From JADJXV01 sp964527785 (GTDB lineage Bacteria; Bacteroidota; Ignavibacteria; Kapaibacteriales; UBA961): DNA of 64,000 nt. The DNA lies in NCBI GenBank assembly GCA_964527785.1, contig CAZGNO010000004.1, forward strand, positions 26,964 through 90,963, in the 5' to 3' direction. Below, piece by piece: positions 8,427 to 18,455 of this stretch (the stretch's first letter is position 1; every line of letters begins with the position of its first letter). The notes under the pieces are model-generated. The model made no database searches. It was not told the origin of the DNA and worked only from the letters and a program-made list of their open reading frames with translations. Both the position numbers and the translations under genes were made by a program.

Positions 8427-9644
8427 ATGAAATTTTTTTTTGATTTTGAAGCATCTGTTCCGGCTCTGCGGCGTGATATTGAAATTATTGTGTTCACAGG
8501 GAAAGAAGGTGACAATCAGCTTTATATGAATTGTCCACATGGATATGCCGATGCACTCACTTTGCCTGCAACGTTTTCGCCCCTCCTCGAATTAATTAAC
8601 GGCTCTAACAGCATTTTTTCAATTACGGCACAATTGAGTCAAACAACTACTCTTCGCGTTCAACCCGCCGATTTGTCTGTTTTTCTGAGAGACTTGGACG
8701 AGCTTGGCTTTCTTCAAACCTCAACATTCTATAGACGCAAGGAGGAAATCCAAAGATTCCGCGCTTCGCAGATTCGTCCTGCTATTTGTGCAGGAGGTGC
8801 ATACCCAAGCACTGTTCGTGAACTTACGGAGTATTTAGATGAAATTATGCGCACATCACCTGTACGCGAAAATCCAGCACGCGGGATAATTGCTCCTCAT
8901 ATTGACCTTCGAGTGGGCGGTACGGCATATTCTCCTGCATATAATGCTATCAGTCAAAGCGAAGCGGATTTATTTGTAATCTTTGCAACGTCACATTATG
9001 CTAATTACGATTTATTTATTCCAACATTCAAGGACTTTGAAACGCCGCTCGGAATTGTGGAGACTGACCGCGAACTTCTAGAAGCAATCAGAGGATCGTT
9101 TCCTTTTGATTTAACAACAAATGATATTGCCCATAAACCCGAACATTCGATTGAATTGGAATTGATTTTTCTACAGCATTGTTTCTCACGCAGAAATTTC
9201 ACAATTCTACCTATCCTTGTAACGTCTTTCCATTCATTTATACAACAAGGAATTTTACCGGAACAGCATCCTCCTGTCAAGGAATTTGCAGCGGCAGTTC
9301 GCACTGTAGTAGAGCAATCGGGCAGAAATGCCATCTATATTTCGAGCGGTGATTTGGCACATATCGGACGGAAATTTGGTGATACTTTTGATGCAGAGCC
9401 AATCCTCCCTGCTTTACATACAGAAGATAATTCTTTACTTCGTTCCTTGGAACTGTGCGACCACAACGGGTTCTTTACTCATGTGGCAAAAACAAACGAC
9501 AAGTGGAAAATTTGCGGACTCTCGCCAAATTATATGATGCTGGAAACCATGCGCCCTGAACGTGGAGAAATTCTCTATTACGAGCAATGGAATGAGCGGG
9601 AGCAAAAATCGGCAGTTAGTTATGCTTCGCTTGCTTTTTATTAA
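8427..9644 (+). CDS. MEMO family protein (AmmeMemoRadiSam system protein B) with N-terminal extension
   Basis: 405-residue protein whose residues about 118-405 form a MEMO/AMMECR-associated domain: GGAYPS, APHIDL with His158, TSHYAN, the EHSIELEL motif, SSGDLAHIG, and a late CGLSPNYMMLE. The His and Cys positions match the conserved metal or substrate site of MEMO1 homologues. The first about 115 residues are an extra domain with a stretch (about 50-96, SPLLELING to DELGFLQ) that resembles the PqqD-like winged-helix fold. In many bacteria the protein is encoded with AMMECR1 and a radical SAM protein; neither is here. Its reaction is uncertain; homologues have been called dioxygenases or redox proteins. 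Confidence 0.82.
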   Translation: MKFFFDFEASVPALRRDIEIIVFTGKEGDNQLYMNCPHGYADALTLPATFSPLLELINGSNSIFSITAQLSQTTTLRVQPADLSVFLRDLDELGFLQTSTFYRRKEEIQRFRASQIRPAICAGGAYPSTVRELTEYLDEIMRTSPVRENPARGIIAPHIDLRVGGTAYSPAYNAISQSEADLFVIFATSHYANYDLFIPTFKDFETPLGIVETDRELLEAIRGSFPFDLTTNDIAHKPEHSIELELIFLQHCFSRRNFTILPILVTSFHSFIQQGILPEQHPPVKEFAAAVRTVVEQSGRNAIYISSGDLAHIGRKFGDTFDAEPILPALHTEDNSLLRSLELCDHNGFFTHVAKTNDKWKICGLSPNYMMLETMRPERGEILYYEQWNEREQKSAVSYASLAFY

Positions 9645-9723
9645 ATTTGCATTATAAAATCGCTTTAACGCTTCGTTCATTACTGAAGAAGCTGCACTTT
9701 TATTCAATTTTAGGAGTATTTCA

Positions 9724-10164
9724 ATGAAAAATTTGCGCATGATCCCGATGATATTCGGATGTATGATTTTATGTTTTACCGTTCTAGGCATGAGCGTAGC
9801 AAAGGGTCAGGACAAAGCTGCTCTTATGAAACGCGGCGGTGAAGTTTATAAAGCATATTGCCAAACTTGCCATCAACCTACCGGATTGGGATTACCAAAT
9901 GTGTATCCGCCACTTGCGGGCTCGGATTATATCAAAAAAAGTCCCAAAGCTACAATTATTGACAATGTTGCAAATGGTCTCAAAGGACCGATTACAGTTA
10001 ATGGTAAGAAGTTCAATAATGTAATGGTACCGCTTCCTGCTAATTATACCAATGATGACGCAGCAGCTGCAGTTACGTATATACTGAACAGTTGGGGAAA
10101 TAACGGCGGATTGGTAACTGCTGCCGAGGTGAAGAAAGCCCGTAAGCTTGCTGCTAAGAAATAA
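9724..10164 (+). CDS. Monohaem cytochrome c (class I)
   Basis: 146-residue exported cytochrome. A signal peptide covers residues 1 to about 28 (ending SVAKGQ). The haem c site CQTCH is at about 47-51, and the distal Met ligand is likely the one in NNVMVPLPAN near 100. An AGGAG-like SD precedes the ATG. It would act in the periplasm as an electron carrier; the TsdA-like cytochromes 3 kb downstream are possible donors, which is inference. A terminator follows 24 bp after the stop. Confidence 0.9.
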   Translation: MKNLRMIPMIFGCMILCFTVLGMSVAKGQDKAALMKRGGEVYKAYCQTCHQPTGLGLPNVYPPLAGSDYIKKSPKATIIDNVANGLKGPITVNGKKFNNVMVPLPANYTNDDAAAAVTYILNSWGNNGGLVTAAEVKKARKLAAKK

Positions 10165-10188
10165 TAAGCGATTTATAGTATAGACATA

Positions 10189-10222
10189 CCCCGCTCCATA
10201 TAATAATGGAGCGGGGTTTTTT
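10189..10222 (+). terminator. Rho-independent terminator
   Basis: CCCCGCTCCAT / ATGGAGCGGGG form an 11-bp GC-rich stem followed by six T. It ends the cytochrome c transcript. Confidence 0.93.
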
Positions 10223-10572
10223 GTGATGTTTATTACAAAACAGTAAATAAAAAGATTGTAATTTGTCAATTAGCTATGAAGAATACTTGTAGCCGTAATA
10301 ATTATGAAAGAGTAATTGACCTCACAAAACAATACATTCCAATTCAAGTACAATTATTTCCTCCTACAGTCATTTTTATGTAATTTGCATACTCTTATGC
10401 TGCAATGCCGATACTCTTTCGAAATAATGATCTATGACTTGCCTCATAGTTTCTAAGTACTGTATTTATTCAGATACTGTTAAGAACTGGTGGGGTTTTA
10501 ATTTTTGTGTAAATTTTTTGTGCATTACTTGTCGTACTCACGGTACAAATACTGAAACCTGAAAGTGAAAAC
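10223..10572. other. Intergenic region ahead of the porin operon
   Basis: About 350 bp of AT-rich DNA between a terminator and the OprD-like porin gene. No open frame with coding character, tRNA or inverted repeat longer than 8 bp is visible. The promoter of the sulfur-compound operon should lie here; T-rich stretches around 10500-10530 are candidates but none is convincing. Confidence 0.4.
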
Positions 10573-11949
10573 ATGATTCGATATTTGATCCTCTTGTTGT
10601 ACATTACTCTAAATTCTTCATTTGCATTTTCGCAAGAAACAAGTGATTCAACTACTTTACAAGGTGCATTGAAACAAGGGACGATTTCAGGACATATTCG
10701 CAATGTCACAATGGCTACCGATAATGCAGCCGGGCTGACTGATTCGTATGCCAACGGTTTGGGATTGGGGATTGGGTATGAATCCGCACCGTTTCATAAT
10801 TTCCAAGTCGGAATCAGCGGTTTTTTTATGTATAATTTATTTTCGTCGGATCTTGGTGTAATAGATTCAATGACAGGTGCGCCAAACCGATACGAAATTG
10901 CGTTATTTGATGTTCAAGATGCTCATAATACTCAGTTAAACCGCCTACAAAACCTTTACCTCAAATATTCTCTCGATAATTTTTCTATCAAGATTGGAAA
11001 ACAGTTGATACGAACCCCGTTTATTAATCAACAAGACGGACGGTTAGCCCCGACAATGGTGGAGGGAGCATTGTTTGAATGGAAAAACAGCAGTTCAAAA
11101 GTGGAAGGCGGGTGGATTAATAAAATTTCTCCGCGAGGTACATTACGGTGGTTTCCCGTCGCTTCTTCCATTGGAATTTACCCGCGTGGTTTTACTACAA
11201 ACGGTAGTCGGTCGGGATATGTAGGTAATCTTACAAGTGCAGGCATTTTTTATGCGGGACTAACTCACAGTATCACCCCTCAGAATACTCTCCAAGCATG
11301 GGATTTTTATGTAGAGAATATCTATAATTCATTACTGCTTCAATTTAACAGCGAAAAAACATCCGGTGCAAACGGAGCAAAAATCCTGATGGGTTTGCAA
11401 TTAATTATGCAAACCGCAATTAATTACGGAGGGAATCCCGAACCACAAAAGGCATATCTTCCCCAAGGGGGTGCTGCCTATTCTCTCGGCGCACAGTTTG
11501 GGTATGTATTTCCAAGTTCAACGTGGAAATTCATGGTGAATTACAACCATATTACCAATGACGGACGATATTTGATGCCGCGTGAATGGGGACGTGATCC
11601 ATTTTTTACATTTATTCCCCGCGAAAAGAACGACGGTTTTGGTGGAGTTGATGCTATCAATGCAGTAATTAGCCATGATTTTGGGAGTGGTTTTACTTCT
11701 GAAATTATGTACGGACATTATTATTTACCTGATGTTAAAAACGTTCTGCTCAATAAGTACGGTCTTCCTTCCTATAATCACTGTAATATAAACACAAAGT
11801 ACAACTTTTCGGGACATCTAAAAGGTCTGGATATGCAATTTCTTTTTGTGTATAAAGGGTTGCTGGGTAATTCGTATGGTGATGCCACTTACATATATAA
11901 TAAAGTGACAATGGCGCACTATGAACTTATAGCAAACTATAACTTTTAA
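10573..11949 (+). CDS. OprD-like outer-membrane porin
   Basis: 458-residue outer-membrane protein with a signal peptide (1 to about 20, ending FAFSQ) and a beta-barrel pattern to a C-terminal aromatic residue (ANYNF). The stretch LKYSLDNFSIKIGKQLIRTPFIN...DGRLAPTMVEG is the diagnostic OprD/OprF-like loop-strand region near residues 136-165. Porins of this type pass small anions or organic acids. It is followed 9 bp later by the YeiH-type membrane protein and then two TsdA-like cytochromes, so uptake or release of a sulfur oxyanion is a reasonable guess from context only. Confidence 0.75.
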   Translation: MIRYLILLLYITLNSSFAFSQETSDSTTLQGALKQGTISGHIRNVTMATDNAAGLTDSYANGLGLGIGYESAPFHNFQVGISGFFMYNLFSSDLGVIDSMTGAPNRYEIALFDVQDAHNTQLNRLQNLYLKYSLDNFSIKIGKQLIRTPFINQQDGRLAPTMVEGALFEWKNSSSKVEGGWINKISPRGTLRWFPVASSIGIYPRGFTTNGSRSGYVGNLTSAGIFYAGLTHSITPQNTLQAWDFYVENIYNSLLLQFNSEKTSGANGAKILMGLQLIMQTAINYGGNPEPQKAYLPQGGAAYSLGAQFGYVFPSSTWKFMVNYNHITNDGRYLMPREWGRDPFFTFIPREKNDGFGGVDAINAVISHDFGSGFTSEIMYGHYYLPDVKNVLLNKYGLPSYNHCNINTKYNFSGHLKGLDMQFLFVYKGLLGNSYGDATYIYNKVTMAHYELIANYNF

Positions 11950-11958
11950 TTGGTACTA

Positions 11959-12906
11959 ATGAATAAACAGCCACTCAAAACCGAATTTTTCAAGAAAATC
12001 ATTTACATTGCTGCTGCCATAAGTTGTTTTACTCCGTATATCTCCCCCCCAATCGCACTACTGATGGGTGTACTCCTTTCTCAAATTCTCATTAATCCCT
12101 TTCGTAAATACACCTCTAAAACAACAAAGATATTACTACAATCCTCTGTTGTCGGATTAGGTTTCGGAATGAATATTTTCGAGGCGGCAAAAGCGGGACA
12201 GGATGCAATTATGTTTACAATTGCAACTATCGGTCTCACCATTCTGCTAGGTATTATCGCCGGAAAGTGGCTTGCCGTAAATAGGAAAGCTGCAATGCTT
12301 ATATCGGTCGGCACTGCAATATGCGGCGGAAGTGCAATTGCGGCTGTTTCACCAATTATCGAGGCAAATGAGAATGAAATATCAGTTTCGCTCGGTATTG
12401 TTTTTCTGCTGAATACACTCGCTCTGTTTATTTTCCCTCTTATCGGTCATGTAATTAATATTAGTCAGGCGCAATTTGGTTGGTGGGCTGCTATTGCCAT
12501 CCATGATACAAGCTCTGTTGTAGGAGCAGCACATTCCTATGGTGAGGCAGCACTGCAGATTGCAACAACTATAAAGCTGGAGAGAGCATTATGGATTATT
12601 CCGGTTTCACTTGTTACAGCGTTTATGTTCAAGACTTCAAGCCGTAAAATTGCCATCCCCTATTTTATCTTCCTTTTTATTGCTGCAATGGCGGCTAATA
12701 CTTTTATACCCCAGATTCAACCCTTTGGTGAAATCATTGTGTTTCTTTCTAAGAAGGGTTTGACACTTACCCTGTTTCTCATTGGAACAGGAATAACCAG
12801 ATCAGCAATAAAAGCTGTAGGACTACGACCTTTTTTATTAGGGATACTTCTTTGGACGGCGATTTCAATAAGCTCACTCCTCGTCATCCTTCAAACAATA
12901 CCGTAA
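11959..12906 (+). CDS. YeiH/UPF0324 family putative sulfate exporter
   Basis: About 316-residue integral membrane protein with 8-10 hydrophobic segments. The family signature runs through CGGSAIAAVSPII (about 113-125), IHDTSSVVGAAHSYG (about 183-197) and a KLERALWIIP motif. The ATG at 11959 is preferred; a TTG three codons upstream is also in frame. Members are annotated as putative sulfate or sulfonate exporters on limited evidence. Its place between an OprD-like porin and two TsdA-like cytochromes supports a link to sulfur-compound metabolism. Confidence 0.82.
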   Translation: MNKQPLKTEFFKKIIYIAAAISCFTPYISPPIALLMGVLLSQILINPFRKYTSKTTKILLQSSVVGLGFGMNIFEAAKAGQDAIMFTIATIGLTILLGIIAGKWLAVNRKAAMLISVGTAICGGSAIAAVSPIIEANENEISVSLGIVFLLNTLALFIFPLIGHVINISQAQFGWWAAIAIHDTSSVVGAAHSYGEAALQIATTIKLERALWIIPVSLVTAFMFKTSSRKIAIPYFIFLFIAAMAANTFIPQIQPFGEIIVFLSKKGLTLTLFLIGTGITRSAIKAVGLRPFLLGILLWTAISISSLLVILQTIP

Positions 12907-13003
12907 GGTAAGCGGCTGATTACAAGTCTTTCCAATGTAATTTTCAGTAACAACACCTATTCACCCAGTAGTGAAAAGTTACTTTACAAAGGGAAGTCAC
13001 ATT

Positions 13004-13996
13004 ATGAAGCAAATTTCGGTATTCTGTTTATATCTCTGTATTGTGTGCATTTTTACTATTGGATGCACCCAAACCGACAGAAAAGAATTGTCTCACTACA
13101 CCATACACAGCCCTTCTGATTCATCACAAAAAATTTCTTATGACACTGCATCTATCCCGCCGGGACCTGAACGTGAATTTATTATTTACGGACGGGAATT
13201 ATTTATTAATACACATCTTTACCTCGGTCCAAAAGGGACAGTTAAGCAAATTACCGGCAATGAAATGGACTGCAAGAACTGCCACATGGAAAACGGCACA
13301 AAGCCATTCGGACAGCCGCTTATTACTGTATCGGGACGGTATCCTCAATACAGAGCGAGGGAAGCAACAATTCTTACTATTCAAGACCGTGTGAATAATT
13401 GCCTCGAACGCCCGCTACTCGGTAAGCATCTTGAATTCGACAGTAAGGAAATGAAAGCGTTCGTAATGTATCTCAAATGGATTTGGGATAAGAACAATAA
13501 TGTTATCAAAGCAACAGGTGACCTGCCAAATACAATACCATGGCTAGATAGGAAAGCTGACTGGAACAAAGGGAAGGTTGATTATGAGCAATTTTGCGCA
13601 CGATGTCACGGAATTGACGGGCAAGGTATTAAAGCACCGGGAGGATATGGCTACACCTATCCACCCGTTTGGGGAAAATACTCATATGCAATTGGTTCAA
13701 GTATGCATAGAGTTGGGAAATTAGCTGCTTTTATTCGTAATAATATGCCGTTTGATATGGATACCACCCATATACGTGTTACCAATGAACAGGCATACGA
13801 TATTGCTGCATATATAAATAACGAGACTGTTAACCCACGCCCCAATTTCAATGAGGGGGAGATGCTGTACCCTCATATTGAAGATAAATCCACCGATTAC
13901 CCTATCGGTCCGTATACAGACACATTCTCTCAAGACCAACACAAATATGGTCCGTTCAAACCAATAGAAGCATATTGGAAAGAGCGTAAAAAATAG
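13004..13996 (+). CDS. TsdA-like dihaem cytochrome c lipoprotein (copy 1)
   Basis: 330-residue lipoprotein: hydrophobic signal with lipobox TIGC (Cys21), then two class I cytochrome domains. Haem 1 site C90KNCH94; haem 2 site C198ARCH202; a likely Met ligand in NNMP at 248. Cys133 in RVNNC lies 39 residues after His94, close to the His53-to-Cys96 spacing in thiosulfate dehydrogenase TsdA, whose haem 1 has unusual His/Cys ligation. The segments RYPQYR and PPVWG are also family-like. Predicted activity: oxidation of thiosulfate to tetrathionate or the reverse, at the periplasmic face. Start 13004 begins the signal; a GTG at 12971 is less likely. Paralogue follows directly. Confidence 0.82.
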   Translation: MKQISVFCLYLCIVCIFTIGCTQTDRKELSHYTIHSPSDSSQKISYDTASIPPGPEREFIIYGRELFINTHLYLGPKGTVKQITGNEMDCKNCHMENGTKPFGQPLITVSGRYPQYRAREATILTIQDRVNNCLERPLLGKHLEFDSKEMKAFVMYLKWIWDKNNNVIKATGDLPNTIPWLDRKADWNKGKVDYEQFCARCHGIDGQGIKAPGGYGYTYPPVWGKYSYAIGSSMHRVGKLAAFIRNNMPFDMDTTHIRVTNEQAYDIAAYINNETVNPRPNFNEGEMLYPHIEDKSTDYPIGPYTDTFSQDQHKYGPFKPIEAYWKERKK

Positions 13997-14105
13997 TTTT
14001 AATGATTTGTGAACTATAAGGATGCAGAATATTCACTTGTATCCTTACAGTCATATCTTGATTTCTCAAACTAAAAAGGAGTCCATAATGAGAAAGGAGT
14101 ACATA

Positions 14106-15110
14106 ATGAAAAAAGCCATTTCGCTTATTACTGTATCTATCGGGATTTTATCCATCGGTTTTGTTTGTTTGAGTATTACCGGATGCAACAGAAACGATTC
14201 CGGTGAAACACAATCAATCCCCCAAAATGCAACTGATTCAATATCGGTAGTTTATGATACAGCTTCAATTCCGCAGGGACCTGAACGAGAGTTTATACTT
14301 TTGGGGCGAGAACTGTTTATGAATACACATACTCTGATAGGTCCCAAAGGAACAATTGCACAAATTACCGGCAATGAAATGGATTGCCAGAATTGTCATT
14401 TTGAAGGTGGGACACGACCGTTTGGACAACCACTTGTTACAGTATCGGGTCGGTATCCTCAATACAGAGGAAGAGAAGGTACAATCCTTACAGTGGAAGA
14501 CAGGATAAATAATTGTTTGGATAGACCGCTTCTCGGCAAACATTTACCGTTCGACAGCAGAGAGATGCACGCTTTTACAATGTATTTCAAATGGATTTGG
14601 GATATGAACAAGAATGTATTGAAGGTAAATGGTGATCTTCCCAATACATTACCATGGCTCAACAGAAAAGCCGATTGGAAACAGGGTAAGATTGACTATG
14701 ATCAATACTGCGCTCGCTGTCATGGAATAGATGGCGAAGGAATTAAAACTCCAAGCGGCTATGGATATACTTATCCTCCGGTGTGGGGTTCACATTCCTA
14801 TGCTATCGGCTCAAGTATGCACCGTGTAGGAAAATTAGCTGCCTTTATCCGTAATAATATGCCCAATGATATGAACATCACCCATATTCGTGTAACTAAT
14901 GAACAGGCGTATGATATCGCTGCATATATCAATAACGAAACAGTAAATTCCCGACCTGATTTTCACGAAGAAGGTGTGCTCTTTCCTCGAACCGCAGATA
15001 AACCCGTTGATTACCCCTTTCCACCGTATGCGGATACATTCTCACAAGACCAGCATAAATTCGGTCCGTTCAAACCAATTGAGGATTATTGGAAGAATCG
15101 CAAGAAATAA
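14106..15110 (+). CDS. TsdA-like dihaem cytochrome c lipoprotein (copy 2)
   Basis: 334-residue paralogue of the preceding gene, about 70-75 percent identical by eye over the mature region. Lipobox SITGC (Cys27); haem 1 C94QNCH98; Cys137 in RINNC as the probable haem 1 thiolate ligand; haem 2 C202ARCH206; NNMP motif conserved. Two in-frame ATGs, at 14088 and 14106, each follow a GGAGT Shine-Dalgarno-like sequence; the second is chosen because it begins the signal sequence. The pair could form a heterodimer or serve opposite directions of the thiosulfate/tetrathionate couple; sequence alone cannot decide. Confidence 0.82.
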   Translation: MKKAISLITVSIGILSIGFVCLSITGCNRNDSGETQSIPQNATDSISVVYDTASIPQGPEREFILLGRELFMNTHTLIGPKGTIAQITGNEMDCQNCHFEGGTRPFGQPLVTVSGRYPQYRGREGTILTVEDRINNCLDRPLLGKHLPFDSREMHAFTMYFKWIWDMNKNVLKVNGDLPNTLPWLNRKADWKQGKIDYDQYCARCHGIDGEGIKTPSGYGYTYPPVWGSHSYAIGSSMHRVGKLAAFIRNNMPNDMNITHIRVTNEQAYDIAAYINNETVNSRPDFHEEGVLFPRTADKPVDYPFPPYADTFSQDQHKFGPFKPIEDYWKNRKK

Positions 15111-15338
15111 TACACTTATTGCCAAATTTTCAGGAGATATACCATAGAACGATAGATACATTTGGAAATACTTACAATTTAGAATTGCTCTGTGATAAAA
15201 TATTAATTAGAGAAAAATGACTTTCGAAGGGAAATAACCTTTAGTACTCTTCGTCAAGTCAGACACAATATTGCATTCACTGCAAATAATGGTGATTAAC
15301 CGCCGTAGCTTTTGTCAGTAATTTTGCCCTCAAAATTC

Positions 15339-18300
15339 ATGAGTATTTCTTCCTTAAGTATTGATCGTCCTGTTCTCACCATTGTTTCATCAATTGTTAT
15401 CGTACTTTTTGGAGCAATTGGCTATACATATCTTGGAATCCGTGAATTTCCTGCTGTTGACCCTCCGGTTATCACGGTGAGCATGAACTATGTGGGTGCG
15501 AACGCCGATGTTATCGAATCAAAGATTACCGAACCGCTCGAAGAATCGCTCAATGGAATAGCCGGTGTACGATCCCTCACATCAATCAGTAAAGATGGTA
15601 CAAGTACAATTACTGTTGAATTTGAACTTGGAATCGAACTTGAAACCGCAGCAAATGATGTACGCGACAGGGTTTCTCGTACCCTTCGATTGCTCCCGCC
15701 TGATGCCGACCCGCCGGTAGTTACCAAAGCTGATGCCAATTCAGATGCAATCCTAGTGGTTACCGTCCAAAGTAAAACGCGTGATTTGCTCGAAGTGTGC
15801 GACATTGCAACCAATGTTATCAAAGAACGCTTGCAAACTATCCCCGGTGTGAGTGAAATCAGAATTTGGGGGGAGAAAAAATACGCAATGCGGCTTTGGC
15901 TTGACCCTATGAAACTCGCCGCGTATCGGCTTACTGCGTTAGATGTAAAAGCTGCCCTCGACCGTGAGAATGTGGAGCTTCCATCAGGAAGTGTGGAAGG
16001 CACGAATACAGAACTAACGGTACGGACAATGGGACGACTTGTAACTACTGACGATTTTAACAATCTCATTATCAAACAAGATGGGAATAATACCGTTAGG
16101 TATGAGGATATAGGCCGTGCAGAAATCAGCGCAGAAAATATGAAAACCATCCTTAAAACCAATGGCGTACCCATGTTTGGCGTAGCAATTACTCCACAGC
16201 CGGGTGCAAATCATATTGCTATCGCCAAAGATTTTTACAAGAGGGTAGAAGAAATCAGAACAGACCTCCCACCCGATATACAGCTCGGAATTTTACTTGA
16301 TACCACCAAAAGCATTAAAGATTCGATTGTTGAAGTAGTAGAGACAATGATTATTGCTTTTTTACTTGTTGTGTTAATTATATTTATTTTTCTCAGAAAT
16401 TGGAGAACAACGCTGATTCCGGTTGTGGCTATCCCTATTTCACTTATAGGTGCGTTCTTTGTTATGTACTCGATGGATTTTTCTATCAATGTACTCACAC
16501 TTTTAGGTATTGTGCTTGCAACAGGGCTTGTGGTGGATGATGCTATTGTTGTATTAGAAAATATTTATACCAAAGTAGAGGACGGCATGGATCCTCTCGA
16601 AGCATCACACAGTGGTTCGAAGGAGATTGTATTTGCGATTTTATCTACTACCATTACCCTTGCTGCTGTATTCCTACCAATTGTATTCCTGCAAGGACTA
16701 ACAGGAAGATTATTTAGGGAATTTGGGGTGGTGGTGGCAAGCTCGGTGTTAATCTCAGCTTTCGTTTCGCTGACTCTGACTCCGATGATGAGTTCGCGGC
16801 TAATCAAAGGGCATTCTACCCATGGGAAACTCTATGAATGGTCAGAACGTCTGCTTCGCCGATTGGTTGACGGTTACACGTCATCTCTTAACAGTTTCAT
16901 GTACCGCAGATGGCTTGCTTTTGTTATAATGGCTATTTCGTTTGCAACAATTTTTGGATTCGGTGGCACACTCGGAACAGAACTTGCACCTATTCAAGAT
17001 AAAAGCCGTATGCGAATTACAGCCACCGGACCAGAAGGTGCATCGTTCGAGTTTATGGATAATTATATTGTCAAGCTCAATAATCTTATGAATGACTCGG
17101 TTCCCGAACAGCGTTCCTCGCTCACGGTTACTTCACCGGGTTTTAGCGGTTCAAGTTCGGTTAATCAAGGTTTTATGCGTCTCATGCTTACTGAACCGAA
17201 TGAACGCAGCCGCTCACAGCAAGAGGTTGCCGAACAAGTTACCAGACTTCTCAAGCAAATCCCGGATGCAAAAGGAATAGTAATACAAGAGCAAACAATT
17301 GGTTCAGGTGGAGGCGGTGGTGGTCTCCCCGTTCAATTTGTATTACAAACTTCTACTCTCGATAAGCTAAAGGCAGTTTTACCGCGATTTTTAGAGGAAG
17401 CGTCAAAAAACCCTGCATTTAGTGTGGTTGATGTCAATCTGAAATTCACCAAACCGGAATTGCTACTGGAAATAGACCGTGAAAAAGCACATACCCTTAA
17501 TATTTCCGTTTTGGATATAGCCCAAACGCTCCAAGCGGCTTTTAGCGGTCAGCGGTTCGGATATGTAATTTTGGACGGGAAACAGTATCAGGTAATCGGG
17601 CAGGCAGAGCGTACAGGGCGTAACGACCCGCTTGATTTACGTTCGTTGTATGTTCGTAATTCAGCCGGATTATTGATACAACTTGATAATGTTGTCCGGC
17701 TCACAGAAAAAAGTACTCCTCCACAATTATTCCACTACAACCGCTCCGTGTCAGCAACTATTTCTGCCGGACTTGCCAAAGGAAAAACAATAGGAGACGG
17801 AATAGAGGCAATGAAGGATATTTCCACACGAGTTCTGGACGAATCGTTCAGCACAGCCCTTACCGGTCCATCGAAGGATTTTGCCGAGAGCTCATCCAGC
17901 TTGCTCTTTGCGTTTGTGCTGGCACTTGTACTGATCTATTTGGTTCTGGCAGCGCAGTTTGAAAGTTTTATTGACCCGTTTATTATTCTCCTTACTGTTC
18001 CGCTCGCTCTTGCCGGAGCGATACTTTCGCTTTGGTATTTCGGGCAAACCCTTAATATATTTAGTGAGATAGGAATTATTATGCTTATCGGGCTAGTGAC
18101 TAAAAATGCAATTTTGATTGTTGAATTTGCCAATCAACGCAAAGAACAAGGATTATCTGTTCTCGAAGCCGTAAAAGATGCAGCAGTTTCACGTTTCCGT
18201 CCTATTCTGATGACGACACTTGCTACAGTACTCGGTGCACTGCCGATTGCACTTGCTTTAGGAGCTGGCTCAAAAAGCCGTATTTCGATGGGTATATCAG

Positions 18301-18455
18301 TGATTGGCGGGTTGCTTCTCTCGCTTGTGCTTACTCTGTATGCGATTCCTGCTCTCTATAGCTATTTCTCTAAAGAGAAGGGGCGCAAAAGTAATTTAGA
18401 AAACAATGAATTATCATTTACAAGTACGGAAAAACCATTGGAACAAACGATATGA
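15339..18455 (+). CDS. RND efflux pump permease (AcrB/MexB type)
   Basis: About 1038-residue inner-membrane proton-driven exporter of the resistance-nodulation-division superfamily, HAE1-like. The proton-relay residues are present: the Asp pair in GLVVDDAIVVLEN (TM4) and the Lys in GLVTKNAILIVEFANQ (TM10). The N-terminus SIDRPVLTIVSSIVIVLFG is the usual TM1. A Gly-rich loop (SGGGGGG) near 655-660 is unusual. Substrate unknown. The stop overlaps the TolC-type gene by four bases (ATGA), so the two are translationally coupled. No periplasmic adaptor gene lies upstream or downstream, which is unusual for this class. Start chosen at the ATG of MSISSLSIDRPV. Confidence 0.93.
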   Translation: MSISSLSIDRPVLTIVSSIVIVLFGAIGYTYLGIREFPAVDPPVITVSMNYVGANADVIESKITEPLEESLNGIAGVRSLTSISKDGTSTITVEFELGIELETAANDVRDRVSRTLRLLPPDADPPVVTKADANSDAILVVTVQSKTRDLLEVCDIATNVIKERLQTIPGVSEIRIWGEKKYAMRLWLDPMKLAAYRLTALDVKAALDRENVELPSGSVEGTNTELTVRTMGRLVTTDDFNNLIIKQDGNNTVRYEDIGRAEISAENMKTILKTNGVPMFGVAITPQPGANHIAIAKDFYKRVEEIRTDLPPDIQLGILLDTTKSIKDSIVEVVETMIIAFLLVVLIIFIFLRNWRTTLIPVVAIPISLIGAFFVMYSMDFSINVLTLLGIVLATGLVVDDAIVVLENIYTKVEDGMDPLEASHSGSKEIVFAILSTTITLAAVFLPIVFLQGLTGRLFREFGVVVASSVLISAFVSLTLTPMMSSRLIKGHSTHGKLYEWSERLLRRLVDGYTSSLNSFMYRRWLAFVIMAISFATIFGFGGTLGTELAPIQDKSRMRITATGPEGASFEFMDNYIVKLNNLMNDSVPEQRSSLTVTSPGFSGSSSVNQGFMRLMLTEPNERSRSQQEVAEQVTRLLKQIPDAKGIVIQEQTIGSGGGGGGLPVQFVLQTSTLDKLKAVLPRFLEEASKNPAFSVVDVNLKFTKPELLLEIDREKAHTLNISVLDIAQTLQAAFSGQRFGYVILDGKQYQVIGQAERTGRNDPLDLRSLYVRNSAGLLIQLDNVVRLTEKSTPPQLFHYNRSVSATISAGLAKGKTIGDGIEAMKDISTRVLDESFSTALTGPSKDFAESSSSLLFAFVLALVLIYLVLAAQFESFIDPFIILLTVPLALAGAILSLWYFGQTLNIFSEIGIIMLIGLVTKNAILIVEFANQRKEQGLSVLEAVKDAAVSRFRPILMTTLATVLGALPIALALGAGSKSRISMGISVIGGLLLSLVLTLYAIPALYSYFSKEKGRKSNLENNELSFTSTEKPLEQTI

